A stretch of 64,000 nucleotides of DNA, from contig NZ_VOXE01000004.1 in the NCBI RefSeq assembly GCF_008014695.1, forward strand, positions 310,001 through 374,000. The letters are read 5' to 3'. Each line of letters begins with the position of its first letter. Within the stretch, counting starts at the first letter, position 1. The stretch is from Chryseobacterium sp. (lineage in GTDB: Bacteria > Bacteroidota > Bacteroidia > Flavobacteriales > Weeksellaceae). Both the position numbers and the translations under genes were made by a program. The notes under the pieces were generated by a model that saw only the letters and a list, made by a program, of their open reading frames with translations, made no database searches and had not been told where the DNA came from. Below, piece after piece: positions 34,595 through 44,205 of the stretch.

Positions 34595-36163
34595 TTATTG
34601 AACATTAATAACAACCGGCGAAACATTCTTTACTTGCTGAGTTCCTAAACCGATTGGTGTAGTTTTAATATCAAAGATATAAACAACATCACCGGATCTC
34701 AGATTTTTAGTTAACCCTTCAACACTGCTTAAAGAACTTCCCTGAACAAGCATTGCTGCTCTTCCCGGTGCCTTAAACATAAAACTGTTTACGGTAAACG
34801 ATACTGGGAAATCAAAATCAGGTAAGGCAGCCGAAACATTTTGATTTGCGATTGAAGTTGCCGGCATCGAATTGACAGCTTTTCCTCTGATCTGCCCCTG
34901 TGGTGGCGGAACATTTTTAATTCTGAATTCAAACGTCTTGGAGGTTGCACCTCTAGGACCGGTTCCCGAAATCGTTAATTTAATGGTATTCCCCGTTGTT
35001 GGTTTTACAATCCATTTCCCTGAGCTTCCACTAACACTAGCTCCTGGAGCAGAAAGAGAAAGTCTTGAATTATCAACACCTAGAATTGACCCTGAAATAG
35101 GATTATCTAAACCTCTGTAGACCACATTCATTTTATCAGGAGAAAGTAAGGCTCCCGTTTCCCATTTCACTTCCTGAGGACCCGCAATTACGTTGTACGT
35201 ATGGGTATAAGGAATTGTTTGGTTTTTTCCGTCAGCCATTAACACGGTAATATTACCGCTAAACGTTTTAGGTCCTAAACTTCCGGTATTCAGATTGATG
35301 AAACCTTTACCGTTTTCCTGTCTCTGAACTCCCTGAATGTTGATTTTATTACTGTTCGAATAAGAAGCCAAATATACAGTTGCTTCTGCATCAGTACCCA
35401 TAACTACATCGGTAGGTGCTTTTACAATTGCATCGTACATATTGAACTTAATGCTCGCGTCCACTTTTTCCTGAAGCATCATTGCCAAAGCATCTGACTG
35501 CACATTTCTCGCGTCATTCTGCAGAATTTCAAGATTAGATTTTGCTGCAATAAGTGGCTGGTGATAAAATTTATACTGAAGCCAGTTCTTATTGTTTTCT
35601 TTTTTTCCGCCAGGAAATTCTGTCTTCAAGGCTTTGTCGGATCTTGCAACAAGTTCCGCAAGCTGGGCATTATTTCTAAAAGTCTGGCTAATATAATTTC
35701 TAACATCATCAATTTTAGCTTTCAGTTCATTTGCCTGTGGTGAAGGTTTATTTTCATCACCACCGCTGAAGAAATAATCAGTAACCGCCTCGTTGTTATT
35801 CAAAGCTGCAAAATTCTCGTTCATGTCAACAGCAGATTCATTAAATTCAGAATCTTTAAGAAGTTTTTTCTTTACTCCATCAACATGATCAACCAATGCG
35901 TCGATCCTCTTTTTAAGCTCCTTGTATTGTTCCCATGGCTCTGCATAGGTATCAGGAACATTCAACGCCTTTGTTGCCAAAGTCTGTTCAAAGATTTCAG
36001 TATTTTTATGCTCGGTCAGGAGCCTTGTTTCCTTTAAAGATTCGGTAGAGTCATAATATGACCTAATGATTTCCTGATCGATATTCATTGCCAGCATGGC
36101 AATAAACACGAGGTACATCAAGTTGATCATTTTCTGACGTGGAGTCTGTTTTCCTTGTGCCAT
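34595..36163 (-). CDS. gldM: type IX secretion/gliding motor protein GldM
   Basis: 522 residues. A single N-terminal membrane helix (MINLMYLVFIAMLAMNID, residues ~12-29) is followed by a large periplasmic part: a helical first domain (residues ~35-225) and beta-rich domains (DVVMGTDAEATVYLASYSN, later GPRGATSKTFEFRIKNVPPPQG). With GldL it forms the proton-powered rotary motor that drives T9SS export and, where present, gliding. 46 bp after gldL. Confidence 0.97.
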   Translation of the reverse strand: MAQGKQTPRQKMINLMYLVFIAMLAMNIDQEIIRSYYDSTESLKETRLLTEHKNTEIFEQTLATKALNVPDTYAEPWEQYKELKKRIDALVDHVDGVKKKLLKDSEFNESAVDMNENFAALNNNEAVTDYFFSGGDENKPSPQANELKAKIDDVRNYISQTFRNNAQLAELVARSDKALKTEFPGGKKENNKNWLQYKFYHQPLIAAKSNLEILQNDARNVQSDALAMMLQEKVDASIKFNMYDAIVKAPTDVVMGTDAEATVYLASYSNSNKINIQGVQRQENGKGFINLNTGSLGPKTFSGNITVLMADGKNQTIPYTHTYNVIAGPQEVKWETGALLSPDKMNVVYRGLDNPISGSILGVDNSRLSLSAPGASVSGSSGKWIVKPTTGNTIKLTISGTGPRGATSKTFEFRIKNVPPPQGQIRGKAVNSMPATSIANQNVSAALPDFDFPVSFTVNSFMFKAPGRAAMLVQGSSLSSVEGLTKNLRSGDVVYIFDIKTTPIGLGTQQVKNVSPVVINVQ

Positions 36164-36209
36164 TCTCTTTTCTTGTTTTTAATTAAATTAGTTTAGAAAT
36201 GATGGAAAA

Positions 36210-36902
36210 TTAAGACTTCATTGCAGTCAGCATACCGCCGTAAACTCTGTTAAGATTATTTAGGTTAGAAGTTAATCCGGATAATTCTTCGTTGAATTTT
36301 TCAGAATACGCAGCAGATCTTTCCATATCGGCAACATATTTTTTAGAATATTCCGACTGTCTGTGACCGTTTTCAAGCTGAAGCGCATATAGTGCATTCA
36401 TGCTTTCCATGTGCTGAGCTGCTTTATTCAATTGGTCATTATATTTATGCGTAGAAGCAGAAACATCTACCGTTTGGTTGATCTGGTCAACTGAATTTGA
36501 GAATTTATCGATTCCTGTTCTTAGTCTTTCGAATAAACCCACATCAAGTTTAGCTTCTTCCAGCATTTTATCCAGTTTGTTTGAAAGGGAATTCTCCAGT
36601 TCAAGCATTTGGTTAGCTCTTCCTGCCGCAGTAATATTAGAGTGTAGAGGGTTTGGTTTTGCATGTTTGTCTAAAAGTTCAGGATAAACATTTTCCCAAG
36701 CGTAAGATTCTTCAGATTTAGGCGGGTCGAATGCGAAAATAGTAAAGATAAGCGCTTCCGCAACCAGTCCAACGGTTAGGGCAAGATTCCCTGTAATGAA
36801 TCCGATACTGAAGTGGGTGATTTTGAACAAAGCCCCTAGAATTACGATTGCAGCCCCGATTGAATAAAAGAAATTCATCCAAGCCTCTTTTGTCTTAAAC
36901 AT
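36210..36902 (-). CDS. gldL: type IX secretion/gliding motor protein GldL
   Basis: 230 residues. Two N-terminal helices (about 8-28 and 33-56) carry the conserved glutamate in GLVAEALIFTIFAFDPP used for proton flow. The rest is a cytoplasmic helical domain with coiled-coil-like repeats (LSNKLDKMLEEAKLD, SVDQINQTVDVSAST). Five GldL surround two GldM helices in known structures. 32 bp after gldK. Confidence 0.97.
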   Translation of the reverse strand: MFKTKEAWMNFFYSIGAAIVILGALFKITHFSIGFITGNLALTVGLVAEALIFTIFAFDPPKSEESYAWENVYPELLDKHAKPNPLHSNITAAGRANQMLELENSLSNKLDKMLEEAKLDVGLFERLRTGIDKFSNSVDQINQTVDVSASTHKYNDQLNKAAQHMESMNALYALQLENGHRQSEYSKKYVADMERSAAYSEKFNEELSGLTSNLNNLNRVYGGMLTAMKS

Positions 36903-36934
36903 ATTGTGTGGTTTTTTTAATTTTTAGATTTGTT

Positions 36935-38347
36935 TTAGTTTGTTCTTCTTTTTGCCTTTACGGAAGCTTCAGGAATATCCTGAACGGTTCTGAAACCGAT
37001 ATAACTTCTGGCAGAATCTTTTCTTTCCCAGTCTCGCGCACCGGTCATCAGCATATATCCAACATCTTTCCAAGATCCACCTCTTACAGATTTCTTAGGA
37101 TCAGTCTGATCTTTTGTTGAAGGGCTTAATGTTGAAGAGAAGCCGTAAGATGAGTTGTTGTACTGAGACTCTGTCCATTCCGCTACGTTTCCTGCCATAT
37201 CAAACAGTCCGAATCCATTCTTTCTGAATTTTTTCACAGGAGCAGTATAAATGTAAGTTCCTTTAATATCATCTTCCATATAGTTACCTCTTTTCGGTTT
37301 GAAATTCGCAAGGTAACATCCTCTGTCATCCATTAAATAAGGTCCGCCCCAAGGGTAAGTAGCGTTTTCCATTCCACCTCTTGCAGCATATTCCCATTCA
37401 ATTTCGGTTGGTAGACGGAAAAGCATAGGTCTTTGTTTCTTTTTTCTCAGACTTTCGTTATAGTCAGATTTTAATTTAGATCTGAAGTTACAGTAAGCTC
37501 TTGCCTGATCCCAGGTTACTCCGACTACAGGATAATCTTTGTAAGCATTATGCCAGAAATACTGTTCAAACAATGGCTCATTATAAGCATAATGAAAATC
37601 TTTTACCCAAACTGTAGTATCAGGATACACTGCTATACTCTCTTTCTTAAGGTAAGCAGCTCCACTTTCGTTATCACTTATTGCAGAATTGGTATCCTCC
37701 CATACATAGGAGTACTTCAGTTTACTTGCATCGATAATCCTTTCGTTTCTCACCCTTGAAGAAGCGGGAAGATACATGGATTCCAGAACTTCAGCATATT
37801 CTACGTCCGGATAATCGTTAGTGGTCCAATGCAAAGGAATATCCCAGTCTAATTTTTTTGTTTCATCATAGCCGTCTCCTCGCTCACCCTGCGATTCAAG
37901 GTATTCCTGATAAGGAGTAAGATCTTCTTCCTGAGCAGCGCGGTAAGCGTAATCACTTATGCTTTCGCCCCTTCCGGAACCATCTCCTCCTTCGCCTGCA
38001 GCTTCTGCAAGAAGCGTTCTGGCGATAGAATCTCTAACGTAGTTGATAAATACACGGTATTCGCCATTGGTAGTTTCAGCTTCATCCATAAAGAAGGATG
38101 GTACTGTAACTGTTTTCAATGGGGTTTTTTCCGCCATATTCGTGAAATCCTGATCTGCAAGACCAGCTACAAACGAACCTGCTGGAATAGCCACCATACC
38201 GTACGGTCTTTGAGCTACAAAAGTTTTCGATTTTTCTCTAGGTATCAATTCTCCTTTTGTTCCCGGTTTTCCGGCGGAAGATCTTCCACCTCCAGAACAC
38301 GATACAACTACAGATGCAGATAATAATAAAAGAAATATCCTTTTCAT
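36935..38347 (-). CDS. gldK: type IX secretion lipoprotein GldK
   Basis: 470 residues from ATG 38347; the frame is open 22 codons upstream, but the lipoprotein signal MKRIFLLLLSASVVVSC starts here (Cys 17). The protein is an FGE-sulfatase-like fold: PYGMVAIPAGSFVAG, SFFMDEAETTNGEYRVF, RLPTEIEWEYAARGG, AGNVAEWTES and SVRGGSWKD. GldK forms the periplasmic ring with GldN. First gene of gldKLMN; a low-GC hairpin at 38398-38430 separates it from glmS. Confidence 0.96.
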   Translation of the reverse strand: MKRIFLLLLSASVVVSCSGGGRSSAGKPGTKGELIPREKSKTFVAQRPYGMVAIPAGSFVAGLADQDFTNMAEKTPLKTVTVPSFFMDEAETTNGEYRVFINYVRDSIARTLLAEAAGEGGDGSGRGESISDYAYRAAQEEDLTPYQEYLESQGERGDGYDETKKLDWDIPLHWTTNDYPDVEYAEVLESMYLPASSRVRNERIIDASKLKYSYVWEDTNSAISDNESGAAYLKKESIAVYPDTTVWVKDFHYAYNEPLFEQYFWHNAYKDYPVVGVTWDQARAYCNFRSKLKSDYNESLRKKKQRPMLFRLPTEIEWEYAARGGMENATYPWGGPYLMDDRGCYLANFKPKRGNYMEDDIKGTYIYTAPVKKFRKNGFGLFDMAGNVAEWTESQYNNSSYGFSSTLSPSTKDQTDPKKSVRGGSWKDVGYMLMTGARDWERKDSARSYIGFRTVQDIPEASVKAKRRTN

Positions 38348-38455
38348 GTTAATTTTTATAATTATGCGGTAAATATATAATTTTTTTAAGAAACTTTTAA
38401 GATTTTTTTTCAAAAACGAAAAAAATCTTAAATTATTTTGTTTTAGGCATTTTTT

Positions 38456-40309
38456 TTACTCGACCGTAACAGATTTCGCAAGATTTCTGGGCTGATCGAC
38501 GTTTGCGCCTCGGTACACGGCAATATAATATGCCAGCAATTGTAAAGGTACGGAAGCAACTATGGGAGAGAAACATTCTGATGTATCGGGTATTTCTATC
38601 ACGTAATCAGCCATTTCTGCCACCTGCACATCGCCTTTGTTTACAACAGCGATCACTTTTCCTTTTCTGGCCTTTATTTCCTGAACATTGCTTACAATTT
38701 TATCATAATGTCCTCTTTTCGGAGCAATGATTACAATCGGCATATTTTCATCAATCAAAGCAATGGGTCCGTGCTTCATTTCAGCCGCCGGGTAACCTTC
38801 AGCATGAATGTAGGAAATCTCTTTCAGTTTAAGAGCACCTTCCAGAGCTGCAGGATAATTATAACCTCTGCCCAAATATAGGAAATTATGGGTATTCGTG
38901 AAATCTTTCGCCATTTCTTTGATTAAATCGTGGGTAGTGGCTAAAACCTCTTCAATCTTCTTAGGAATTGCGTTGAGTTCCGAAATCAGACTCATAAATT
39001 CAGCATTGCCGAGATTACCGTTATGTTTGCCGAGTTTCAGCGCTATAAGTGCCAAAATGGTAAGCTGTGCCGTGAATGCTTTCGTTGAAGCAACCCCAAT
39101 TTCAGGACCGGCGTGGGTGTAGGAACCAGCATCGGTAATTCTGGATATAGAGGAATCCACAACATTACAGATTCCGTAGATGAAAGCACCTCTTTCTTTC
39201 GCGAGTTTCAATGCAGCCATTGTATCTGCAGTTTCGCCTGACTGTGAGATTGCAATTACCACGTCCTTTTCATTGATGATTGGGTTTCTGTACCTGAATT
39301 CAGACGCATATTCCACTTCAACAGGAATTCTAGCGAATTCTTCAATAAGATATTCGCCGATTAATCCGGCGTGCCATGAGGTTCCGCATGCAATAATGGT
39401 AATTTTCTGTGCATTGGTGAATTTTTCCAGATGGTCCCAGATTCCGGCCATTTTTATGATTCCTTCTTCTACGAGAAGTCGTCCGCGCAGCGTATCATGA
39501 ATGGATTTTGGCTGTTCGAAAATTTCCTTTAGCATGAAGTGTTCGTATCCGCCTTTTTCAATCTGTTCGAGACTCAATTTCAGCTGCTGTACAGCCGGTT
39601 CAATCTTCGAATTGTCTTTAATCGTTCTGATATCGACGCCGTTTTGCAAAGAAATGGTCGCCATGTGTCCTTCTTCCAGGTAAATGGCTTCTTTTGTAAA
39701 TTCCACAAAAGGGGAAGCATCTGAAGCAATAAAATATTCATTTTCTCCCAAACCGATGGCTAATGGAGAACCAAGTCTTCCAACAACCAAAACACCGGGA
39801 TGGTCTTCATGCATTACCGTGATGGCGTAAGCACCATACACTTCATTCAGCGCAAATCTCACTGCAGTAGGAAAATCGATATCGGTAGTGGTATCCATGA
39901 AATACTGGATCAGGTTGACCAATACTTCTGTATCTGTTTCAGACTTGAAGGTAAAGCCCTTTTCTTTGAGCATTGTTTTTATGGTATCATAATTTTCAAT
40001 GATTCCATTGTGCACCAATGCTATTTTGCCATCATTAGAAAGATGCGGATGAGAATTTCTGTCGCTCGGAACACCGTGGGTGGCCCATCGCGTATGCCCC
40101 ATTCCTACATGTGCTGTGTTTTTTAAATGATGTGAGATGGCTACTAAATCGTCAACCTTCCCTTTGGTTTTTTCAACTTCAAAACTGTTGTCTTTTTTAT
40201 CAAGAACGATTCCGGCACTGTCATAACCTCTGTATTCCAATCTCCGGAGTCCATTGATTACTACATCATAAGCATCCTGAAATCCGGTATAACCAACAAT
40301 TCCACACAT
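38456..40309 (-). CDS. glmS: glutamine--fructose-6-phosphate aminotransferase
   Basis: 617 residues, full length. It starts MCGIVGYTG with Cys2 as the glutaminase nucleophile, then HTRWATHGVPSDRNSHPH, and two SIS domains (ISQSGETADTMAALKLA; the second with GRGYNYPAALEGALKLKE), ending DQPRNLAKSVTVE. It makes glucosamine-6-phosphate for peptidoglycan and LPS. Third gene of a run with the GT5 half-protein and DUF4270 genes. Confidence 0.98.
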   Translation of the reverse strand: MCGIVGYTGFQDAYDVVINGLRRLEYRGYDSAGIVLDKKDNSFEVEKTKGKVDDLVAISHHLKNTAHVGMGHTRWATHGVPSDRNSHPHLSNDGKIALVHNGIIENYDTIKTMLKEKGFTFKSETDTEVLVNLIQYFMDTTTDIDFPTAVRFALNEVYGAYAITVMHEDHPGVLVVGRLGSPLAIGLGENEYFIASDASPFVEFTKEAIYLEEGHMATISLQNGVDIRTIKDNSKIEPAVQQLKLSLEQIEKGGYEHFMLKEIFEQPKSIHDTLRGRLLVEEGIIKMAGIWDHLEKFTNAQKITIIACGTSWHAGLIGEYLIEEFARIPVEVEYASEFRYRNPIINEKDVVIAISQSGETADTMAALKLAKERGAFIYGICNVVDSSISRITDAGSYTHAGPEIGVASTKAFTAQLTILALIALKLGKHNGNLGNAEFMSLISELNAIPKKIEEVLATTHDLIKEMAKDFTNTHNFLYLGRGYNYPAALEGALKLKEISYIHAEGYPAAEMKHGPIALIDENMPIVIIAPKRGHYDKIVSNVQEIKARKGKVIAVVNKGDVQVAEMADYVIEIPDTSECFSPIVASVPLQLLAYYIAVYRGANVDQPRNLAKSVTVE

Positions 40310-40339
40310 AGTTTAATTTTATTTTTAGATTATCGTTTT

Positions 40340-41872
40340 CTATTTTGTTCCGTAAATGACTCTTAACTGCGCTCTTTTTGGATTATCAGCGTCTGTTCCC
40401 ACTAACACAATTCTGTTCGGGGTAAATGCATTGGAAGTAATATTATAACCTGCCAATTCACCGGTTGTAGAACTCGGATCCAAAAGGAAACTGCCGATAT
40501 TGATGATATAGTCATGTTTAGGTGCTTCAGTTTCAATAAGGTCTTTTAAAGTTTTTGTAATAGTGAAATCATAGTAAGCAGGATTTTTATCCAAATCATA
40601 AGGTTTTACAAGACTATAACCATTCGCCTGGCTCAGCACATTCATTTCCGGAAGAAATGCATTCACATTTTTTTGAAGTACCGTAAATATTGACGGTTTT
40701 TCGTAATTATTATTCCACAGTTCAGTATCACTGTATAATCTTATTCTCGCGCCTATAATGCCGGCTTTTTTGTTTTGATAAAGATCTTTAAGTACTGTAA
40801 CATCAGCAGGTGAAATTTTAATACCGATTCCAGGCCCCCCCATTCCCTGAGCAAAAAGCTTAAGATCGCCAGTATTTTCATTACTTGTGGCCAACGCATT
40901 TTGTAGAGCTGAACCCGCTCTCACATACTCGTACTGACCGACATGAACATTTTCGCTTCCCATTGTAAATTTAAAGGAAGACTGCGGTCTGGTGGTGACC
41001 CCGTTCTCGGTTTTATCGTTTTTATAATACATGACAATTTCGCCTGCATTCGGGGAAAAGGTGAACAGATAACCATCATTTTCATCGACAGAGAGTCTTA
41101 TTCCTTTAAAATACCGGATAAAACCTGCAGCATCTTTCAGATCCACGGATCCCTGATGATCGATTATTTTTGTTTTGAAAAAACTGTTATCAAGTTTTAT
41201 TCTGATATTGGCATCACGATTTAAAAGTTCTGAATTATCAGAATCTTTCGTGATTTTAAATGAAGATATGGTTCCATCAAACTCTTTTGAGCCTAAAAGC
41301 GAACTGTAGTTGTATGCAGTATTTGAATAAACTGAATCTGCAGGGCTTTTCAGAAAATCATTTACTTCATGAACCCGAATGTTGAAAATGGTTTTTCCGT
41401 TTATTTTCGTTTTGCCGTATTTTTTAACCGGATAAGTGTTTTTCACAAGTTTAGCAGGTACATTTCCGTCTACATAAACAAAGTTTTCATCAGTCGTAGT
41501 TGTAACAGAATCAGATGCATATACTGGCTTCATAACAAGGACTACAGAATCCAAGACCGGATTTGTGCCGAAATCGGGAGCATAAGACTGCATTCTCAAC
41601 TGAGTGATATAGCTTGCCTTCTGTTTTCCAAATACAGGCTCATTAAAAGCCCCCAAAACAGCATATTGAAGGCGGGAAGCATCGCTCCTCACCTTATCGC
41701 CGTTGTTGATGTTATAGGCAACCAGATCAAAAAGCTTTTCATTTCCTTGCGCTGCCCCGTCTAAAAATAACTGCTCGCCCAGCTTATCCGCTTCCGGCTC
41801 ACAGTTTAACAATAAAATACTGCCTAACACTACTAAAGAAATATTGAATAATTTCTTAATATTTTTAATCAT
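40340..41872 (-). CDS. DUF4270 family lipoprotein
   Basis: 510 residues with a lipobox (LGSILLLNC, Cys about 24). The mature protein is beta-rich and fits DUF4270: EPEADKLGEQLFLD at the start, a mid region with LDSVVLVMKP and NIRVHEVNDFL, and a C-terminal YDFTITKTLKDLIE then NRIVLVGTDAD. It is an outer-membrane-linked lipoprotein of unknown role. Gaps of 11 bp to the GT5 gene and 30 bp to glmS indicate an operon. Confidence 0.85.
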   Translation of the reverse strand: MIKNIKKLFNISLVVLGSILLLNCEPEADKLGEQLFLDGAAQGNEKLFDLVAYNINNGDKVRSDASRLQYAVLGAFNEPVFGKQKASYITQLRMQSYAPDFGTNPVLDSVVLVMKPVYASDSVTTTTDENFVYVDGNVPAKLVKNTYPVKKYGKTKINGKTIFNIRVHEVNDFLKSPADSVYSNTAYNYSSLLGSKEFDGTISSFKITKDSDNSELLNRDANIRIKLDNSFFKTKIIDHQGSVDLKDAAGFIRYFKGIRLSVDENDGYLFTFSPNAGEIVMYYKNDKTENGVTTRPQSSFKFTMGSENVHVGQYEYVRAGSALQNALATSNENTGDLKLFAQGMGGPGIGIKISPADVTVLKDLYQNKKAGIIGARIRLYSDTELWNNNYEKPSIFTVLQKNVNAFLPEMNVLSQANGYSLVKPYDLDKNPAYYDFTITKTLKDLIETEAPKHDYIINIGSFLLDPSSTTGELAGYNITSNAFTPNRIVLVGTDADNPKRAQLRVIYGTK

Positions 41873-41883
41873 TTAAATTCTTT

Positions 41884-42654
41884 TTAATATATTTTGTTTA
41901 TCGAATCAACATCCAAATATTCAAATTTTTCAGTTTTGGTTTTTTGGAATTCTTTGTCCAGTTCATCTTCCAGAAATTCGTCTCCTTTAATAACTACATC
42001 CACAAAATTCATACTCTCAGTTACAAAACTGTTGAAGCTAGGTTTTTTGAGGTGTTTGAATTCGGAGATATTGTCGAACTGGAGTTTCTCGTTGATTGTT
42101 GCGCTCAATTCTGCATCTTTTTCGTTGTAAAGAGACATCACCATTTTCGCATCTTTGAAGTAAGAATCGGTTTTATAGAAAGTTTTCAGATAGATCGGCA
42201 CAAAAGAAGCCATCCAGCCATTGATGTGAATAACATCAGGGACCCAGTTGAGTTTTTTGATGGTTTCAATAACGCCTCTGGCAAAAAAGATCGCTCTTTC
42301 ATCGTTATCATCAAAAGCCTTACCTTCATCATCAAAATAATACTGCTTTCTTTTGAAATATTCTTCGTTATCAATAAAATAAACCTGAAGCCTTTCTCCG
42401 GGCAATGAAGCTACTTTAATAATGAGGGGCTGATCAATATCGTTGATGATAATATTCATCCCGGAAAGACGAATCACTTCATGAAGTTGAAATTTCCGCT
42501 CACTGATCTGACCGAATCGGGGCATGAATACCCGAACATCATTGCCTTCACTGTGCATTTTGAGTGCCATTTTACTTACCATCGCAGCCATATTGCTTTC
42601 TTCCTGGTACGGATGCATTTCTGTGGTAATGTACAAAATCTTCTGATTCGGCAT
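41884..42654 (-). CDS. GT5-type glycogen/starch synthase, N-terminal half only
   Basis: 256 residues covering only the first Rossmann domain of glycogen synthase (GT5): ILYITTEMHPYQEESNMAAMVSK-like start, NDVRVFMPRFGQI, YFIDNEEYF, and DVIHINGWMASFVPIYLKT. The second half, which carries the ADP-glucose site of a full ~480-residue GlgA, is absent. The protein ends naturally, with DUF4270 11 bp downstream. It may be non-catalytic or act with another subunit. A TAATTTTG box (plus-strand 42696-42703) lies upstream. Confidence 0.85.
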   Translation of the reverse strand: MPNQKILYITTEMHPYQEESNMAAMVSKMALKMHSEGNDVRVFMPRFGQISERKFQLHEVIRLSGMNIIINDIDQPLIIKVASLPGERLQVYFIDNEEYFKRKQYYFDDEGKAFDDNDERAIFFARGVIETIKKLNWVPDVIHINGWMASFVPIYLKTFYKTDSYFKDAKMVMSLYNEKDAELSATINEKLQFDNISEFKHLKKPSFNSFVTESMNFVDVVIKGDEFLEDELDKEFQKTKTEKFEYLDVDSINKIY

Positions 42655-42825
42655 AAATTTATATTTTCATTCAATTAAAGTATAGTACTTGGCTGCAAAA
42701 TTACAAAAATTTAATGTAATTAGTTTTAATTAACATTTTTTTATCAATTACGAACCAGACGCGGCTATAAAAGAAATTATCGGAAACATATTTTTGTTAA
42801 ATTTGATTTTCAAAAAAAACAAACT

Positions 42826-43674
42826 ATGGAAATCCTGAAAAATAAAAAATCCCTGGAAGATTATGTGGAAAGACAGAAAGAGATGGGGAAAAGAATCGGT
42901 TTTGCGCCCACAATGGGCGCGCTTCACAAAGGCCATCTTTCTCTTTATGAAGCAGCAAGAAAGGAAAACGATCTGGTGGTTTCCTCCATATTTGTAAATC
43001 CAACGCAGTTCACCAATGCTTTGGATCTGGAGAAATATCCCAGGAACATTCAAAAAGACATAGATTTTCTTCAAAATTCGGGATGGATAGATGCTGTTTA
43101 TATTCCGGAAGTCGCAGACCTTTATCCCGAAAAAACCGCAAGCAAATCCTATCAATTTAACGGACTTGAAAAGGAGATGGAAGGCGCTGCAAGACCGGGA
43201 CATTTCGATGGAGTTGGAACGGTTGTTGAAACCCTTTTCCGACAGGTAAAACCAGACAATGCCTATTTTGGTGAAAAAGATTTCCAGCAGCTTGCGATCA
43301 TCCGGAATCTGGCCGCGCAGCTTAAGCTTCCAGTTAAAATCCACGGTGTGGGAATTTACCGGGAAGAAAACGGACTGGCCATGAGCTCCAGAAACGAAAG
43401 GCTCAGCCCAGCGGAAAGAGCAGCATCAAAACTTATTTATGAAACGCTTCAGAAAGCAAACGGCTGGTTCCGGGTGGTCTCCATTCCTGAAATCAAGAAA
43501 AGAGTCTCAGAAATTTTTTCGGAAGAACCCGTAATGATACTGGAATATTTTAAGATTGCAGACGAAGAGACTTTAAAGGAAACCGATTTCTTCTATAAAG
43601 ATAGGAACTACCGTGCCTTCATAGTGGTGAATGTAAACGACGTAAGACTTATCGATAATCTTCATCTCGACTAA
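42826..43674 (+). CDS. panC: pantothenate synthetase
   Basis: 282 residues. ATP-binding PTMGALHKGHLSL (HIGH-like) at residues ~28-40, SIFVNPTQF, GVGTVVETLFRQVKPDNAYFGEKDFQQ, and MSSRNERLSPAERA (KMSKS-like). It joins pantoate and beta-alanine to give pantothenate in coenzyme A synthesis. A TATTTTTG box (42789-42796) lies 29 bases before the ATG. No panB or panD adjacent. Confidence 0.97.
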   Translation: MEILKNKKSLEDYVERQKEMGKRIGFAPTMGALHKGHLSLYEAARKENDLVVSSIFVNPTQFTNALDLEKYPRNIQKDIDFLQNSGWIDAVYIPEVADLYPEKTASKSYQFNGLEKEMEGAARPGHFDGVGTVVETLFRQVKPDNAYFGEKDFQQLAIIRNLAAQLKLPVKIHGVGIYREENGLAMSSRNERLSPAERAASKLIYETLQKANGWFRVVSIPEIKKRVSEIFSEEPVMILEYFKIADEETLKETDFFYKDRNYRAFIVVNVNDVRLIDNLHLD

Positions 43675-43686
43675 ACACTAAAACAT

Positions 43687-43714
43687 CAAAAGCCTCCCGT
43701 AAGGAAGGCTTTTG
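43687..43714 (+). terminator. intrinsic terminator after panC
   Basis: A 9-bp stem CAAAAGCCT/AGGCTTTTG with a 10-base loop, 13 bases after the stop codon. The T-run is short. Confidence 0.7.
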
Positions 43715-43769
43715 AACACCAAATCACAAAATATTAATATGAAAAAAATTTACTCACAAAAGTAAATAG

Positions 43770-43842
43770 TGACCCGGCTGGGATTCGAACCCAGGACCCA
43801 TACATTAAAAGTGTATTGCTCTACCAGCTGAGCTACCGAGTC
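43770..43842 (-). tRNA. tRNA-Lys (anticodon TTT), copy 1
   Basis: Minus strand. Acceptor GACTCGG/CCGGGTC (one wobble), anticodon stem ATACA/TGTAT with loop CTTTTAA (anticodon TTT), T-arm CTGGGTTCGAATCCCAG. 73 bases without encoded CCA. Identical in sequence to the copy at 44032-44104. Confidence 0.96.
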
Positions 43843-43909
43843 GGTCTTGAAAATTAAAGTATTGGCAATATTAAACTGCCGATAAAAATGTTACTCATTG
43901 CTGAGTTTG

Positions 43910-43992
43910 TGCCTGCGACTGGACTCGAACCAGCACATCCTTAGGAAACCACCCCCTCAAGATGGCGTGTCTACCAATTTCACCACGCAGGC
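43910..43992 (-). tRNA. tRNA-Leu (anticodon GAG)
   Basis: Minus strand. Acceptor GCCTGCG/CGCAGGC, anticodon stem CCATC/GGTGG around TTGAGGG (anticodon GAG), a class II variable arm and T-arm TGCTGGTTCGAGTCCAG. 83 bases, CCA not encoded. It sits between two identical tRNA-Lys genes. Confidence 0.95.
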
Positions 43993-44031
43993 AAAAAAAA
44001 ACCGTAAAAAAATACGGGTTTTCCTGCTATG

Positions 44032-44104
44032 TGACCCGGCTGGGATTCGAACCCAGGACCCATACATTAAAAGTGTATTGCTCTACCAGCTGAGCTACCG
44101 AGTC
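44032..44104 (-). tRNA. tRNA-Lys (anticodon TTT), copy 2
   Basis: Identical to the gene at 43770-43842. It is the promoter-proximal member of the three-tRNA cluster, transcribed from the promoter at 44145-44173. Confidence 0.96.
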
Positions 44105-44144
44105 GGTCATTTTGCAACGGATAATGTCCGTTTCAAAAGTGGTG

Positions 44145-44173
44145 CAAAGATAAAACTTTTTTTAGAGTCTCAA
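44145..44173 (-). promoter_or_regulatory. promoter of the Lys-Leu-Lys tRNA cluster
   Basis: Minus strand: -33 TTG (plus CAA 44171-44173), 18-base spacer, -7 TATCTTTG (plus CAAAGATA 44145-44152). It lies 40 bases before the first tRNA and shares the spacer with the divergent aroK gene. Confidence 0.65.
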
Positions 44174-44205
44174 AATTTTTTAGGAGATTTGTGCAAAATA
44201 AAATA

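Noticed and set aside
42748-43344. 198-residue minus-strand ORF opposite panC
   Set aside because: panC is unmistakable on the plus strand and the shadow has no motif.
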